Source of the DNA: Streptomyces sp. BK239
Lineage (GTDB): Bacteria > Actinomycetota > Actinomycetes > Streptomycetales > Streptomycetaceae
Reading direction: 5' to 3'
Assembly: GCF_004217285.1 (NCBI RefSeq)
Contig: NZ_SHKS01000009.1
Span: 1 to 64,000, forward strand
DNA: 64,000 bases
Shown: positions 7,473 through 15,567 of the stretch, in pieces
How positions within the stretch are numbered: position 1 is the stretch's first letter
How the letters are laid out: each line of letters opens with the position of its first letter
Position numbers and translations under genes: made by a program
The notes under the pieces: generated by a model
Database searches by the model: none
The model's input: only the letters and a program-made list of their open reading frames with translations
Told to the model about the DNA's origin: nothing

Positions 7473-8656
7473 GCGTGCCCGGCCCGGAGACCGGCACAGA
7501 GCCCCACACAGAGCCTCGCCCAGAGACTCACCCGCCGGCCCGTGCGTCGACGCCCCACACAGAGCCCCACCCGCCGGCCCGGACGCTCCGCGACGGGCCG
7601 GCCGTGGAGCGTCTCGCCGTCTCCGTCTACCGCGTTCCGACCGATCTGCCGGGCGGTGACGCCACCCTGACCTGGGATTCCATCACCCTCGTCCTGGTCG
7701 AGGTCGCCGCGGCGGGCGAGCGGGGCATCGGCTGGACGTACGGGTCTGCGGCCGTCGCCCAGGTGGTGGAGGGCGAGCTGGCCGGCCTGGTCCTCGGACA
7801 CGACGCCTACGACGTCCCCGCGGCCAACGACCGGATGAGCCGGGCCCTGCGCAACGCGGGCAGGCCCGGCATCGGGGCCGGCGCCCTCTCGGCGGTCGAC
7901 ATCGCCCTGTGGGACCTCAAGGCCCGCCTCCTCGGGCTGCCCCTGGTGCGACTGCTGGGCGCAGCGCGCGACGAGGTCGCGGTGTACGGCAGCGGCGGCC
8001 TCACCCCGTACGACGACGCCCAGCTGCAACGGCAGCTGCGCGGCTGGACGGAGCAGGGCGTCGGCCGGGTGAAGATCAAGGTCGGTGAGTCATGGGGCCG
8101 GTGTGAGGACCGCGACCTGCACCGCACCCGGCTGGCCCGCCGGACCGTGGGCGACGCGGCCGAGCTGTACGTGGACGCCAACGGCGGCTACACCCGCAAG
8201 CAAGCGGTGCGCATGGCCGCCGCCATGGCCGATCTCGGCGTGACCTGGCTGGAGGAGCCGGTCTCCTCGGACGACCTGGCGGGGCTGCGTGAGGTGCGCG
8301 ACGCCGTCACCGCCGACGTCGCCGCGGGCGAGTACGGCTACGACCTGCCGTACTTCGCCCGGATGGCGACCGCGGGGGCCGTCGACTGTCTCCAGGCGGA
8401 TGTCACCCGGTGCGGCGGTGTCACGGTGTGGCTGCGCGCCGCTGCCGTCGCCGAGGGACTCGGGCTGCACGTCTCGGGCCACTGCGCCCCGCATCTGCAC
8501 GCGCACGTCGCCGCGGCCGTGCCCAACACCCGGCACCTGGAATGGTTCCACGACCATGTGCGGATCGAGAACCTGCTGTTCGACGGCACGCTCGACCCGC
8601 GGGGCGGAAGCGTCAGTCCCGGCGCCCGCGGGGAGCCGGACTCGGACTCGCCCTGA
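7469..8656 (+). CDS. Enolase-superfamily enzyme (mandelate racemase subgroup)
   Basis: 395 residues, starting at a GTG that overlaps the TPP-enzyme stop. The first 35 or so residues are a repetitive Thr/Glu/Pro/His stretch (TEPHTEPRPETH and again TEPHPPART) that is not part of the fold. The capping domain and barrel follow, with the acid/base Lys of KIKVG, metal ligands in VDANGG, LEEP and GEYG, then QADVTRCGG and the catalytic His region SGHCAPH. These are the landmarks of mandelate racemase-type dehydratases or racemases acting on hydroxy-acids or acid sugars. The substrate is unknown. Its partners suggest a short pathway feeding a 2-oxo acid to the TPP enzyme, which is inference only. Confidence 0.8.
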   Translation: MSVPGPETGTEPHTEPRPETHPPARASTPHTEPHPPARTLRDGPAVERLAVSVYRVPTDLPGGDATLTWDSITLVLVEVAAAGERGIGWTYGSAAVAQVVEGELAGLVLGHDAYDVPAANDRMSRALRNAGRPGIGAGALSAVDIALWDLKARLLGLPLVRLLGAARDEVAVYGSGGLTPYDDAQLQRQLRGWTEQGVGRVKIKVGESWGRCEDRDLHRTRLARRTVGDAAELYVDANGGYTRKQAVRMAAAMADLGVTWLEEPVSSDDLAGLREVRDAVTADVAAGEYGYDLPYFARMATAGAVDCLQADVTRCGGVTVWLRAAAVAEGLGLHVSGHCAPHLHAHVAAAVPNTRHLEWFHDHVRIENLLFDGTLDPRGGSVSPGARGEPDSDSP

Positions 8657-8723
8657 ACGAAGTGAACGCCGCGCCCTACCGCACGGCGTGACCGACGACT
8701 TTTCCTGAACACCCTTCCCGAGC

Positions 8724-10559
8724 ATGACAGCGATGACGGACGCCATGAACGACCCCGCCTCGAACGGCCCCACCCCGAGCGACGCCTCCCCCGCCGACCG
8801 TCCCGCCGCCGGCCCCTTCGTCCTGCGCGACTACGCCCTCATCGCCGACGGCGAGCGTGGCGCGCTCATCGATCCGCGGGGGCAGATCGCCTGGCTCTGC
8901 GCGCCCGCCTGGCACAGCGGCGCCGTGTTCTCCGGACTGCTCGGCGGACCAGGCCGGTACCAGGTGTGCCCGGCCGACCCGTGGAACGTGTGGGGCGGCT
9001 ACTACGAGGACGGCACCCTCATCCGCGTCAGCCGATGGGTCACGGCCGACGGCATCGTCTCCTGCCGCGAGGCCCTCGCCACGCCCGCCGGCACCGGGCG
9101 CGCGGTGCTCCTCCGCCAGGTCCGGGCCGAACGCGGCGAGGCCGTCGTCGACGTCGACCTCGATGTGCGCGCCGACTTCGGGCGGCACGCCATGACGGAC
9201 CTCCGCGCCGAGCCGGACGGCGTCTGGCGGGCGCGCACCGGGCCGCTGCATGTGCGGTTCACCGGCGCCGAGCGTGCCCGTCCCGGTGCGGACGGCGGTC
9301 TGCGCACCCGGATCCGGCTGCCCGAGGGCGGCGCCCACGACCTCGTCCTGGAGATCGCCGACGAGCCGCAGGACGGCCCTCTCGACCCGCGCCGGCTCTG
9401 GGACGACACCGAGCGCTGGTGGAGGTCCGCCGTGCCCGACTGCGCGGACACGGCAGCGCCCCGTGACACGCGGATGGCGTACGCCGTCCTCAACGGGCTG
9501 ACCAGCTCCGCCGGCGGGATGGTCGCGGCGGCCACCACCTCGCTGCCCGAGCGCGCCGACACCGGCCGTGACTACGACTACCGCTACGCCTGGGTGCGCG
9601 ACCAGTGTTACGCCGGCGTCGCGGTCGCCGCGCACGGCCCGCATCCCCTGCTGGAGCGGGCCGTGCGCTTCGTGGCCGACCGTCTGCTGGAGGACGGCGC
9701 GCAACTGCGTCCCGCGTACACGGTGTACGGCGAACCGCTGCCGCCTGAGCGCTCGTTGCCGCTCGTCGGGTATCCCGGCGGCCACGACCGGACCGGCAAC
9801 CACGCGGGCGGGCAGTTCCAGCTCGACGTGTTCGGGGAGACCCTCCAGCTGTTCGCCGCGGCCGCCCGGCACGACCTCCTGGACGGCCGGGCGGCCAAGG
9901 CGGCTGTCGTGGCCGCCGACGCCGTCGCCGAGCGCTGGGCCGAGCCCGACGCGGGGCTGTGGGAGCTGGACAGCCGCTGGTGGACGCACTCGCGGCTGTG
10001 CTGTGTGGTGGGCCTGCGCGAGCTGGTGGACGCGACGCGCGGCTCCAGGTCGCCGGAGTGGTCGCGGCTGTCCGCCGGGTGGTCCCGGCTGGCGGACCGG
10101 CTCCTGGACGCCACCCGGGCGCGCTGTCTGCATCCCGACGGCCACTGGCAGCGCGCCGAGGACGACCCCGGCCCGGAGGGGGCCCTGCTGCTGCCGCTGG
10201 CCCGGGGGGCCGTGCCGCCGGACGACGACAGTCTGGCGCTCACCCGTGAGCAGGTGGCGCGACAGCTCTCGGACGACGGGTACGTCTACCGCTTCCGGCA
10301 CGAGGACGGACCGTTGGGCGACGCCGAAGGGGCGTTCCTGCTGTGCGGGTTCACCATGGCGCTGGCCGCGCACGCGCAGGGGCGGGACCTGGAGGCGGTG
10401 CGCTGGTTCGAGCGCACCCGCGCGGCCTGCGGGTCTCCGGGGCTGTTCGCGGAGGAGTACGACGTGGCGCAGCGGCAGTTGCGCGGCAACCTGCCGCAGG
10501 GGTTCGTCCACGCGTTGCTGCTGGAGTGCTCGGCCCGGTTCGGCGCCACGGGCGACTGA
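8724..10559 (+). CDS. Glycoside hydrolase family 15 (glucoamylase/trehalase-like)
   Basis: 611 residues with no signal peptide, so probably cytoplasmic. The N-terminal beta-sandwich (about 35-230) is followed by the (alpha/alpha)6 catalytic barrel with DYDYRYAWVRDQ near residue 282. One Glu candidate is GLWEL near 410 and the second FAEEYD near 575, where the GH15 general acid and base fall. In actinobacteria such proteins include glucoamylase-like and trehalase enzymes, and the exact sugar cannot be told from sequence. It lies 67 bases after the enolase-type gene on the same strand and may share its mRNA. The start is one of several Met near 8724, with no strong ribosome site. Confidence 0.85.
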   Translation: MTAMTDAMNDPASNGPTPSDASPADRPAAGPFVLRDYALIADGERGALIDPRGQIAWLCAPAWHSGAVFSGLLGGPGRYQVCPADPWNVWGGYYEDGTLIRVSRWVTADGIVSCREALATPAGTGRAVLLRQVRAERGEAVVDVDLDVRADFGRHAMTDLRAEPDGVWRARTGPLHVRFTGAERARPGADGGLRTRIRLPEGGAHDLVLEIADEPQDGPLDPRRLWDDTERWWRSAVPDCADTAAPRDTRMAYAVLNGLTSSAGGMVAAATTSLPERADTGRDYDYRYAWVRDQCYAGVAVAAHGPHPLLERAVRFVADRLLEDGAQLRPAYTVYGEPLPPERSLPLVGYPGGHDRTGNHAGGQFQLDVFGETLQLFAAAARHDLLDGRAAKAAVVAADAVAERWAEPDAGLWELDSRWWTHSRLCCVVGLRELVDATRGSRSPEWSRLSAGWSRLADRLLDATRARCLHPDGHWQRAEDDPGPEGALLLPLARGAVPPDDDSLALTREQVARQLSDDGYVYRFRHEDGPLGDAEGAFLLCGFTMALAAHAQGRDLEAVRWFERTRAACGSPGLFAEEYDVAQRQLRGNLPQGFVHALLLECSARFGATGD

Positions 10560-10616
10560 CGTCCGTGACGCCGCCCCGCCCGGCGGCGTCACCCGCGCAC
10601 GGGTGGGAGAACCCGC

Positions 10617-13600
10617 CTAACGGGGCGGGAACCGCCGCTTCCCGCCCCGGCCACGCGCCACCGCCACTGCCACCGCGCCCAGCGCCGCGCCGCCCGCGAA
10701 GGCGGCGAGGGCCAGGGGACGCAGGGCGCGCGGGCCGGGGGCGGTGGGCCGCTCGGGCCGGGCGTCCTGGCCGCGCAGGGCCGCCGCGAGCACCTCCGCG
10801 AGATGCAGCGGGGCACGGCCTGTGCCCGCCTGTTCGACCTGCGTACGGCAGCTGAAGCCGTCCGCGAGGACGAGCGTGGAGTCGTCCGCCTCCCGTACGG
10901 CGGGCAGCAGCCCCGCCTCGGCGCAGGCCATGGACACCTCGTAGTGGCCCTTCTCGAAGCCGAAGTTCCCGGCGAGTCCGCAGCAGCCGGCGTCCAGGAC
11001 GTCGGCGTCGACGCCGGCGCGTTCGAGGATCTCGCGTTCGGCGTCGAAGCCCATGACGGCGTACTGGTGGCAGTGCCGTTGGACGACGGCGCGGGCGTCG
11101 GCCTTCGGCGGCTGCCAGTCGTCGGCGCGTTCGACGAGGAGTTCGGCCAGGGTGCGGGTCTGCTCCCGCAGCCGGTCCACGTCGGGGTCCTTGGGGAGGA
11201 GCTCGGCGGCGTCGGAGCGGAAGACGGCCGTGCAGCTCGGTTCGAGGCCCACGACGGGGGTGCCGCGGCGCAGGTCCTCACGCAGGACGTCGAGGGTGTG
11301 GCCGAGGACCCGGCGGGCGACGCCGAGTTGGCCGGTGGAGATCCAGGTCAGCCCGCAGCAGACGGCCGCGTCGGGGACCTTGACGCGGAAGCCCGCGGCT
11401 TCGAGGACCTCGACGGCGGCCCGGCCGACGGCGGGGTGGAAGTGGTCGGTGAAGGTGTCGGGCCATACGACGACCTCGCCGCGGTGTCCGTCACCGCGAG
11501 GTCCGCCGCGCTCGCGCCACCAGTCGGTGAACCGTTGCTCGGCGAAGAGCGGCAGGTCGCGCTCGGGCGCGATGCCGCCGAGGGTCTTGGCCAGCCGGGC
11601 GAGCGACGGCACCGAGGTCAGCGCGTTGACGGTGCGGGGTGCGAGGGCGGCCGCGCGGGCCATGGCGGGCAGCCAGCCCATCGAGTAGTGCGCGAGGGGG
11701 CGCAGCCGGCCCGCGTAATGATGGTGCAGGAACTCGGCCTTGTAGGTGGCCATGTCGACGTTGACGGGGCAGTCGGTCTTGCAGCCCTTGCAGGCCAGGC
11801 ACAGGTCGAGTGCGTCGCGCACCTCGGGGGAGCGCCAGTCGGGCGCGAGCGGGGAGTCGTCGCCGTGGACGTCGCCGCGGACCATCTCGAACAGCAGCCG
11901 GGCGCGGCCACGGGTGGAGTGCTCCTCCTCGCGGGTGGCGCGGTAGCTGGGGCACATCACGCCGCCCTGCGAGGAGCGGCACTTGCCGACGCCGACGCAG
12001 CGGGCGGCGGCACGGCTGAACTTGCCGCCGTCGTCGGGGAAGGAGAAGACGGTGTCGGGCTCCCACGGCAGGTAGTCGGCGCCCAGGCGCAGGTTGTCGT
12101 CGAGGCGGTAGGGCAGGACGATCTTGCCGGGGTTCATCCGGTTGCCCGGGTCGAAGAGGCCCTTCAGCCGTTCGAACGCCTCGATCAGTTCGGGCCCGAA
12201 CATCTTCACGAGCAGCTCGCCCCGCGACTGGCCGTCCCCGTGCTCGCCGGACAGCGAGCCGCCGTAGGAGACGACGAGGTCGGCGGCCTTCTCCACGAAG
12301 ACCCGCATCCGGGCGACGCCGTCCTGCGACTCCAGGTCGAAGGGGATGCGGGTGTGGACGCAGCCGTGGCCGAAGTGCCCGTACACCGACGGGTGGCCGT
12401 AGTCGAACTCCTCGTGGAGCCGCTTGAGGTCGCGCAGGTAGTCGCCGAGGCGGGGCACGGGGACGGCGGAGTCCTCCCATCCCTCCCAGGTGTCGGGTTT
12501 GCCGGGAACGTGCGCGGTGGCGCCGAGGCCGGACTCGCGGACCGCCCACAGTTCGCTGACGTGCCGCTGGTCCTCGTACCAGGTGTGGTCGACGTCGTCG
12601 GGCTTGGCGTCGATGAGGGCCCTCGCGCGGGTCTCGACCTCCTCGCGGGTGTCGCCGGCGAGCTGCACCATGAGGTAGGCGCGGCCGTCGGGCAGGGCTT
12701 CCAGCGCTTCGGGGTTGAGACGCTTCTCGCGCTCGAAGCGGATCAGCTGGTGGTCGACGCCCTCCAGCGCCATGGGCTCGTGTTCCAGGACGGCCGGCAC
12801 ATGGTCGGCGGCCTCGCAGACGTCCCGGTAGCCGAGCACCACCAGGGCGCTGTGCCGGGGGACGGGGACGAGTTCGAGTTCCGCCCGCAGCACGGTGACC
12901 AGGGTGGATTCCGAGCCGGTGAGGAGCCCGGCGACGTCGAAGCCCTGTTCGGGCAGGAGCGAGTCGAGGTTGTAGCCGGAGACGCGGCGGGGGATGTCGG
13001 GGTAGCGCTCCCGGACGAGGTGGGCGTACCGGTCGCGCAGCGCTGTCAGGCCGCGGTAGATCTCGCCCTCCCGGCCCGGCGCGGCGGTCAGCGCCTGAAG
13101 CTCGGCGTCGCCGGTGCGGCCCACCCACATGCGGACGCCGTCGTAGGTGAGGATCTCCAGGCGGTGCAGGTTGTCGACGACCTTGCCGTACGCCTGGGCC
13201 GTCGATCCGCACGAGTTGTTGCCGATCATGCCGCCGAGGGTGCAGTTCGGGTGGGTGGAGGGGCGGGGCCCGTACTGCAGGCCGTGCTCGGCGAGCAGGC
13301 GGTTGAGGTCGTCCAGGACGATGCCCGGTTCCACGACGCAGCGGCGGTTCTCCGGGTCCACGGAGACCAGCCGGTTGCAGTACTTGCTCCAGTCCAGGAC
13401 CACCGCGGTGTTGCAGCACTCCCCCGCCAGGCTGGTGCCGCCGCCCCGGGACAGCAGCGGCGCTCCGTGCTCCCGGCACACCGCGACCGCGGCCTCGGCG
13501 GCCTCCACGGTCCGGGGGAGGACGACGCCGATGGGCACCTGCCGGTAGTTGGAACCGTCCGTCGCGTACGCCGCGCGTGTGCCGGAGTCGAAACGGACCT

Positions 13601-13727
13601 CGCCGTCGACGCGGGCGCGCAGGTCCCTTTCGAGGGTGGCGACGTCGACGTCGGCGGCGTTCCCGGCGGGCGTGTGGCCGTCGGCGTCGCGGCGGACGAC
13701 GGGCAGGGGCAGATCGACCGGGTCCAT
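10617..13727 (-). CDS. FAD-linked oxidase with 4Fe-4S and cysteine-rich domains (GlcD/D-lactate dehydrogenase type)
   Basis: 1036-residue fusion enzyme. The ATG at 13727 follows GGAAGG six bases upstream and is preferred over an ATG at 13775. The N-terminal FAD-binding PCMH domain has PLLSRGGGTSLAG and GGMIGNNSCG. The FAD-oxidase C-terminal domain ends near residue 540. A ferredoxin-type region follows, with CVGVGKCRSSQGGVMCP near 575 and CLACKGCKTDCP near 640. Two CCG cysteine-rich domains have AVCCG and later DAGCCGLAGNFGFEKGHYE. This layout matches fused FAD/Fe-S hydroxy-acid dehydrogenases that pass electrons from substrates such as D-lactate, glycolate or D-2-hydroxyglutarate to the respiratory chain. 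The C-terminus adds a single hydrophobic helix (LALAAFAGGAALGAVAVAVA) and a basic tail, likely a membrane anchor and unusual for the family. Confidence 0.85.
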   Translation of the reverse strand: MDPVDLPLPVVRRDADGHTPAGNAADVDVATLERDLRARVDGEVRFDSGTRAAYATDGSNYRQVPIGVVLPRTVEAAEAAVAVCREHGAPLLSRGGGTSLAGECCNTAVVLDWSKYCNRLVSVDPENRRCVVEPGIVLDDLNRLLAEHGLQYGPRPSTHPNCTLGGMIGNNSCGSTAQAYGKVVDNLHRLEILTYDGVRMWVGRTGDAELQALTAAPGREGEIYRGLTALRDRYAHLVRERYPDIPRRVSGYNLDSLLPEQGFDVAGLLTGSESTLVTVLRAELELVPVPRHSALVVLGYRDVCEAADHVPAVLEHEPMALEGVDHQLIRFEREKRLNPEALEALPDGRAYLMVQLAGDTREEVETRARALIDAKPDDVDHTWYEDQRHVSELWAVRESGLGATAHVPGKPDTWEGWEDSAVPVPRLGDYLRDLKRLHEEFDYGHPSVYGHFGHGCVHTRIPFDLESQDGVARMRVFVEKAADLVVSYGGSLSGEHGDGQSRGELLVKMFGPELIEAFERLKGLFDPGNRMNPGKIVLPYRLDDNLRLGADYLPWEPDTVFSFPDDGGKFSRAAARCVGVGKCRSSQGGVMCPSYRATREEEHSTRGRARLLFEMVRGDVHGDDSPLAPDWRSPEVRDALDLCLACKGCKTDCPVNVDMATYKAEFLHHHYAGRLRPLAHYSMGWLPAMARAAALAPRTVNALTSVPSLARLAKTLGGIAPERDLPLFAEQRFTDWWRERGGPRGDGHRGEVVVWPDTFTDHFHPAVGRAAVEVLEAAGFRVKVPDAAVCCGLTWISTGQLGVARRVLGHTLDVLREDLRRGTPVVGLEPSCTAVFRSDAAELLPKDPDVDRLREQTRTLAELLVERADDWQPPKADARAVVQRHCHQYAVMGFDAEREILERAGVDADVLDAGCCGLAGNFGFEKGHYEVSMACAEAGLLPAVREADDSTLVLADGFSCRTQVEQAGTGRAPLHLAEVLAAALRGQDARPERPTAPGPRALRPLALAAFAGGAALGAVAVAVARGRGGKRRFPPR

Positions 13728-13811
13728 GGACAACCTTCCGCGTGGGAGCCGTTGTTGCGCCGTCGTCGGCGACATTCGGCGTCCGCGGCCTGTGTCGGTC
13801 GTCGGGGCGGG

Positions 13812-13850
13812 TGTCGGGTGCCTGCTGTCGGGTGCCTGCTGTCGGGTGCC
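13812..13850. repeat. 14-bp tandem repeat, about 2.8 copies
   Basis: The unit TGTCGGGTGCCTGC occurs at 13812-13825 and 13826-13839, then partly at 13840-13850. It lies upstream of the FAD oxidase gene and downstream of the cupin gene, in a 200-base intergenic stretch with no gene. Confidence 0.75.
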
Positions 13851-13930
13851 GGCGGGTGGTGCGCCCCGACCGTGTATCCCTGCGGACGCGTCCGCAAACG
13901 GGAGGCGGCACGACCGGCAACACCCGCCGG

Positions 13931-14311
13931 TCACTCCCCGGCGGGCTCCTGCGGCACCGCGTAGCCCGGGACGGACGGCCAGCGCACGGTCAGCACCACC
14001 GACTCCTCCTCGGCGACCCAGGAGTGGTCCACCCCGCGGCCCCAGACGACGTAGTCGCCCTGCTCCTCGAGCACCACGCTGCGTCCCGGGAACTCGACCC
14101 GGAACCGGCCGCTGACGAGCACCTGAAGCGCGGTGCGCTCCTCGCCCCGGACCCACTGCGCACGCCGGTCGCCCCGCGGGTGGACGCCCCACTTGATCTC
14201 GAGGTCGTCGCTGTGCCGGGGATCGCCGTCCGGCTTGAAGTGCCCCAGCAGCCAACCCCGGTCGACCGCGGCGTCCTTGCCGGCGTTGCCGACGTACACG
14301 TTGTCGTCCAT
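13931..14311 (-). CDS. Small cupin-like protein
   Basis: 126-residue soluble protein. The central region (about 55-120) reads as cupin-type strands: LQVLVSGRFRVEFPGRSVVL, then GDYVVWGRGVDHSWVAEEES. WGVHPRGDRRAQW near the front provides a possible metal-binding His. Cupins of this size bind a small ligand or metal, and no reaction can be assigned. It starts 9 bases after the DUF397 gene stop, so it is probably the last gene of an XRE-DUF397-cupin operon. The name signal peptidase, sometimes attached to similar Streptomyces proteins, is not supported: there is no membrane segment or Ser/Lys dyad. Confidence 0.65.
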   Translation of the reverse strand: MDDNVYVGNAGKDAAVDRGWLLGHFKPDGDPRHSDDLEIKWGVHPRGDRRAQWVRGEERTALQVLVSGRFRVEFPGRSVVLEEQGDYVVWGRGVDHSWVAEEESVVLTVRWPSVPGYAVPQEPAGE

Positions 14312-14320
14312 GGGCGGCGG

Positions 14321-14518
14321 TCAGTCCCGGCGGGCCGCGTAGGTCACGAACGCGGCCCATTCGTCAGCGGGGAAGGCGAGTCGAGCTCGGGCGGGGGCCT
14401 TGGAGTCGCGGATGTGGATCGTGCCGGGCGTGGCAGCGGCCTCCAGGCACTCGCCGCCCTCGTTGCCGCTGTAGCTGCTCTTGATCCAGGCGTGGGGTGC
14501 GGGCTCAGCGGTGCTCAT
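14321..14518 (-). CDS. DUF397 protein, partner of the upstream XRE regulator
   Basis: 65 residues with the DUF397 landmarks W-x-KSSYSG (WIKSSYSGNEGGECLEAA), HIRDSK and a C-terminal W-x-AFV. Its ATG overlaps the stop of the XRE gene by four bases (ATGA). In Streptomyces such pairs are widespread (bldB/whiJ-type loci), and the small protein is thought to interact with or counter the regulator. The specific target here is unknown. Confidence 0.9.
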   Translation of the reverse strand: MSTAEPAPHAWIKSSYSGNEGGECLEAAATPGTIHIRDSKAPARARLAFPADEWAAFVTYAARRD

Positions 14519-15390
14519 CGTTCTCCCAGCAAGCTCTCGATCAGGACAAGGGACTCCTGCATCGTAAGCGCCTGGGCCCTGATGCTCCCGTACCGCGCGG
14601 CAAGCATCCGCACCTCCTCGGGGTCCGTGATGAGATTACTGCTGCTCTGCGCCTCGGTGTACCCGACCTGCGGCTTCCCTTTGGGCGTCAGCAGCACGAA
14701 CGGCCCGCCCATTCCCGCGTGTTCGCTTCGCTCCGACGGCATCACCTGGAGCTCCACGCTGGGCAGCCGGCCGAGCTTGAGCAGATGCTCCAGCTGTTCC
14801 CGGTGGATGTCCCAGCCGCCGAGGGGGCGTCGCAGCACCACCTCCTCGATCACCGCGGTCACCATGGGAAGGGGCCAGCGAGTCAGGATCTCCTGCCGGT
14901 CCACCCGGGAGGCCACGCGCTGCTCGACGGTGTCCTGGTCCAGCACCGGCTTGCGCATCACGTACAGCGCTCGGGTGCGTCGCTCGGTCTGCAACAGACC
15001 AGGCACGTCATGGTTGTTGTAGAAGTTGATCTCGACCGCGCTGCGCTCCAGACGCGCGTAGTCCTTGAACCATGCCGGATGCCGGACCCTCGCCTTCGCC
15101 TTGGCCCGCTCCACGTCCTCGATCAGCGCCTTCAACAGCCCGCCCGCGTCGAGGAGTTCGTCCGCCGCTTCCAGGAACTCCCGTTGAGGCGTCCGTACGC
15201 CTCTCTCCAGCGCGGAGATCAGGTCGGGGCCGTACCCGAGGCGGTCCCCCAACTCCTTCTGGGTCAGGCCGGCTCGCTCCCGCAGCAGCCTCAACTGCTT
15301 GCCGACGGCCCGGTTCAGGTCGTTGGCCTGTTCGACCTCTTCGTAGGCCTCCTCGGTCCCCGTGCTTTCCACCTGCTCCGACAAGGTCAC
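14515..15390 (-). CDS. XRE-family DNA-binding regulator with DUF5753 (Scr1/WhiJ type)
   Basis: 291 residues. Residues about 28-85 are the XRE helix-turn-helix (LRLLRERAGLTQKELGDRLG, DLISALERG). The rest is the DUF5753 sensor-like domain, recognisable from EINFYNNHDVPGLLQT near 125, the VASRVDRQEIL region and LPSVELQVMP. Members regulate development and antibiotic production in Streptomyces together with a DUF397 protein, here encoded immediately downstream. The start is a GTG, and a region of about 175 bases separates it from the divergent acyltransferase gene. Confidence 0.9.
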   Translation of the reverse strand: MTLSEQVESTGTEEAYEEVEQANDLNRAVGKQLRLLRERAGLTQKELGDRLGYGPDLISALERGVRTPQREFLEAADELLDAGGLLKALIEDVERAKAKARVRHPAWFKDYARLERSAVEINFYNNHDVPGLLQTERRTRALYVMRKPVLDQDTVEQRVASRVDRQEILTRWPLPMVTAVIEEVVLRRPLGGWDIHREQLEHLLKLGRLPSVELQVMPSERSEHAGMGGPFVLLTPKGKPQVGYTEAQSSSNLITDPEEVRMLAARYGSIRAQALTMQESLVLIESLLGER

Positions 15391-15567
15391 CGCGACCCCT
15401 CACTCTCCGTCCGAAGGATCCCCACGCCGCGTACAGAGTAGAGCCGAGCGAACACTCTGCGTGACGTGAATCGGGAAAGAGCGCCGACGGTGTCGTCCCG
15501 GCCACGGGTTGGTTGCGACAAGGACTTTCCGGGGACGGGGAGTCGGGGAGCGGGGAGCATCCGGGGC

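Noticed and set aside
10803..13964. 1053-codon plus-strand frame opposite the FAD/Fe-S dehydrogenase
   Set aside because: Antisense shadow; the minus-strand product has all family motifs.
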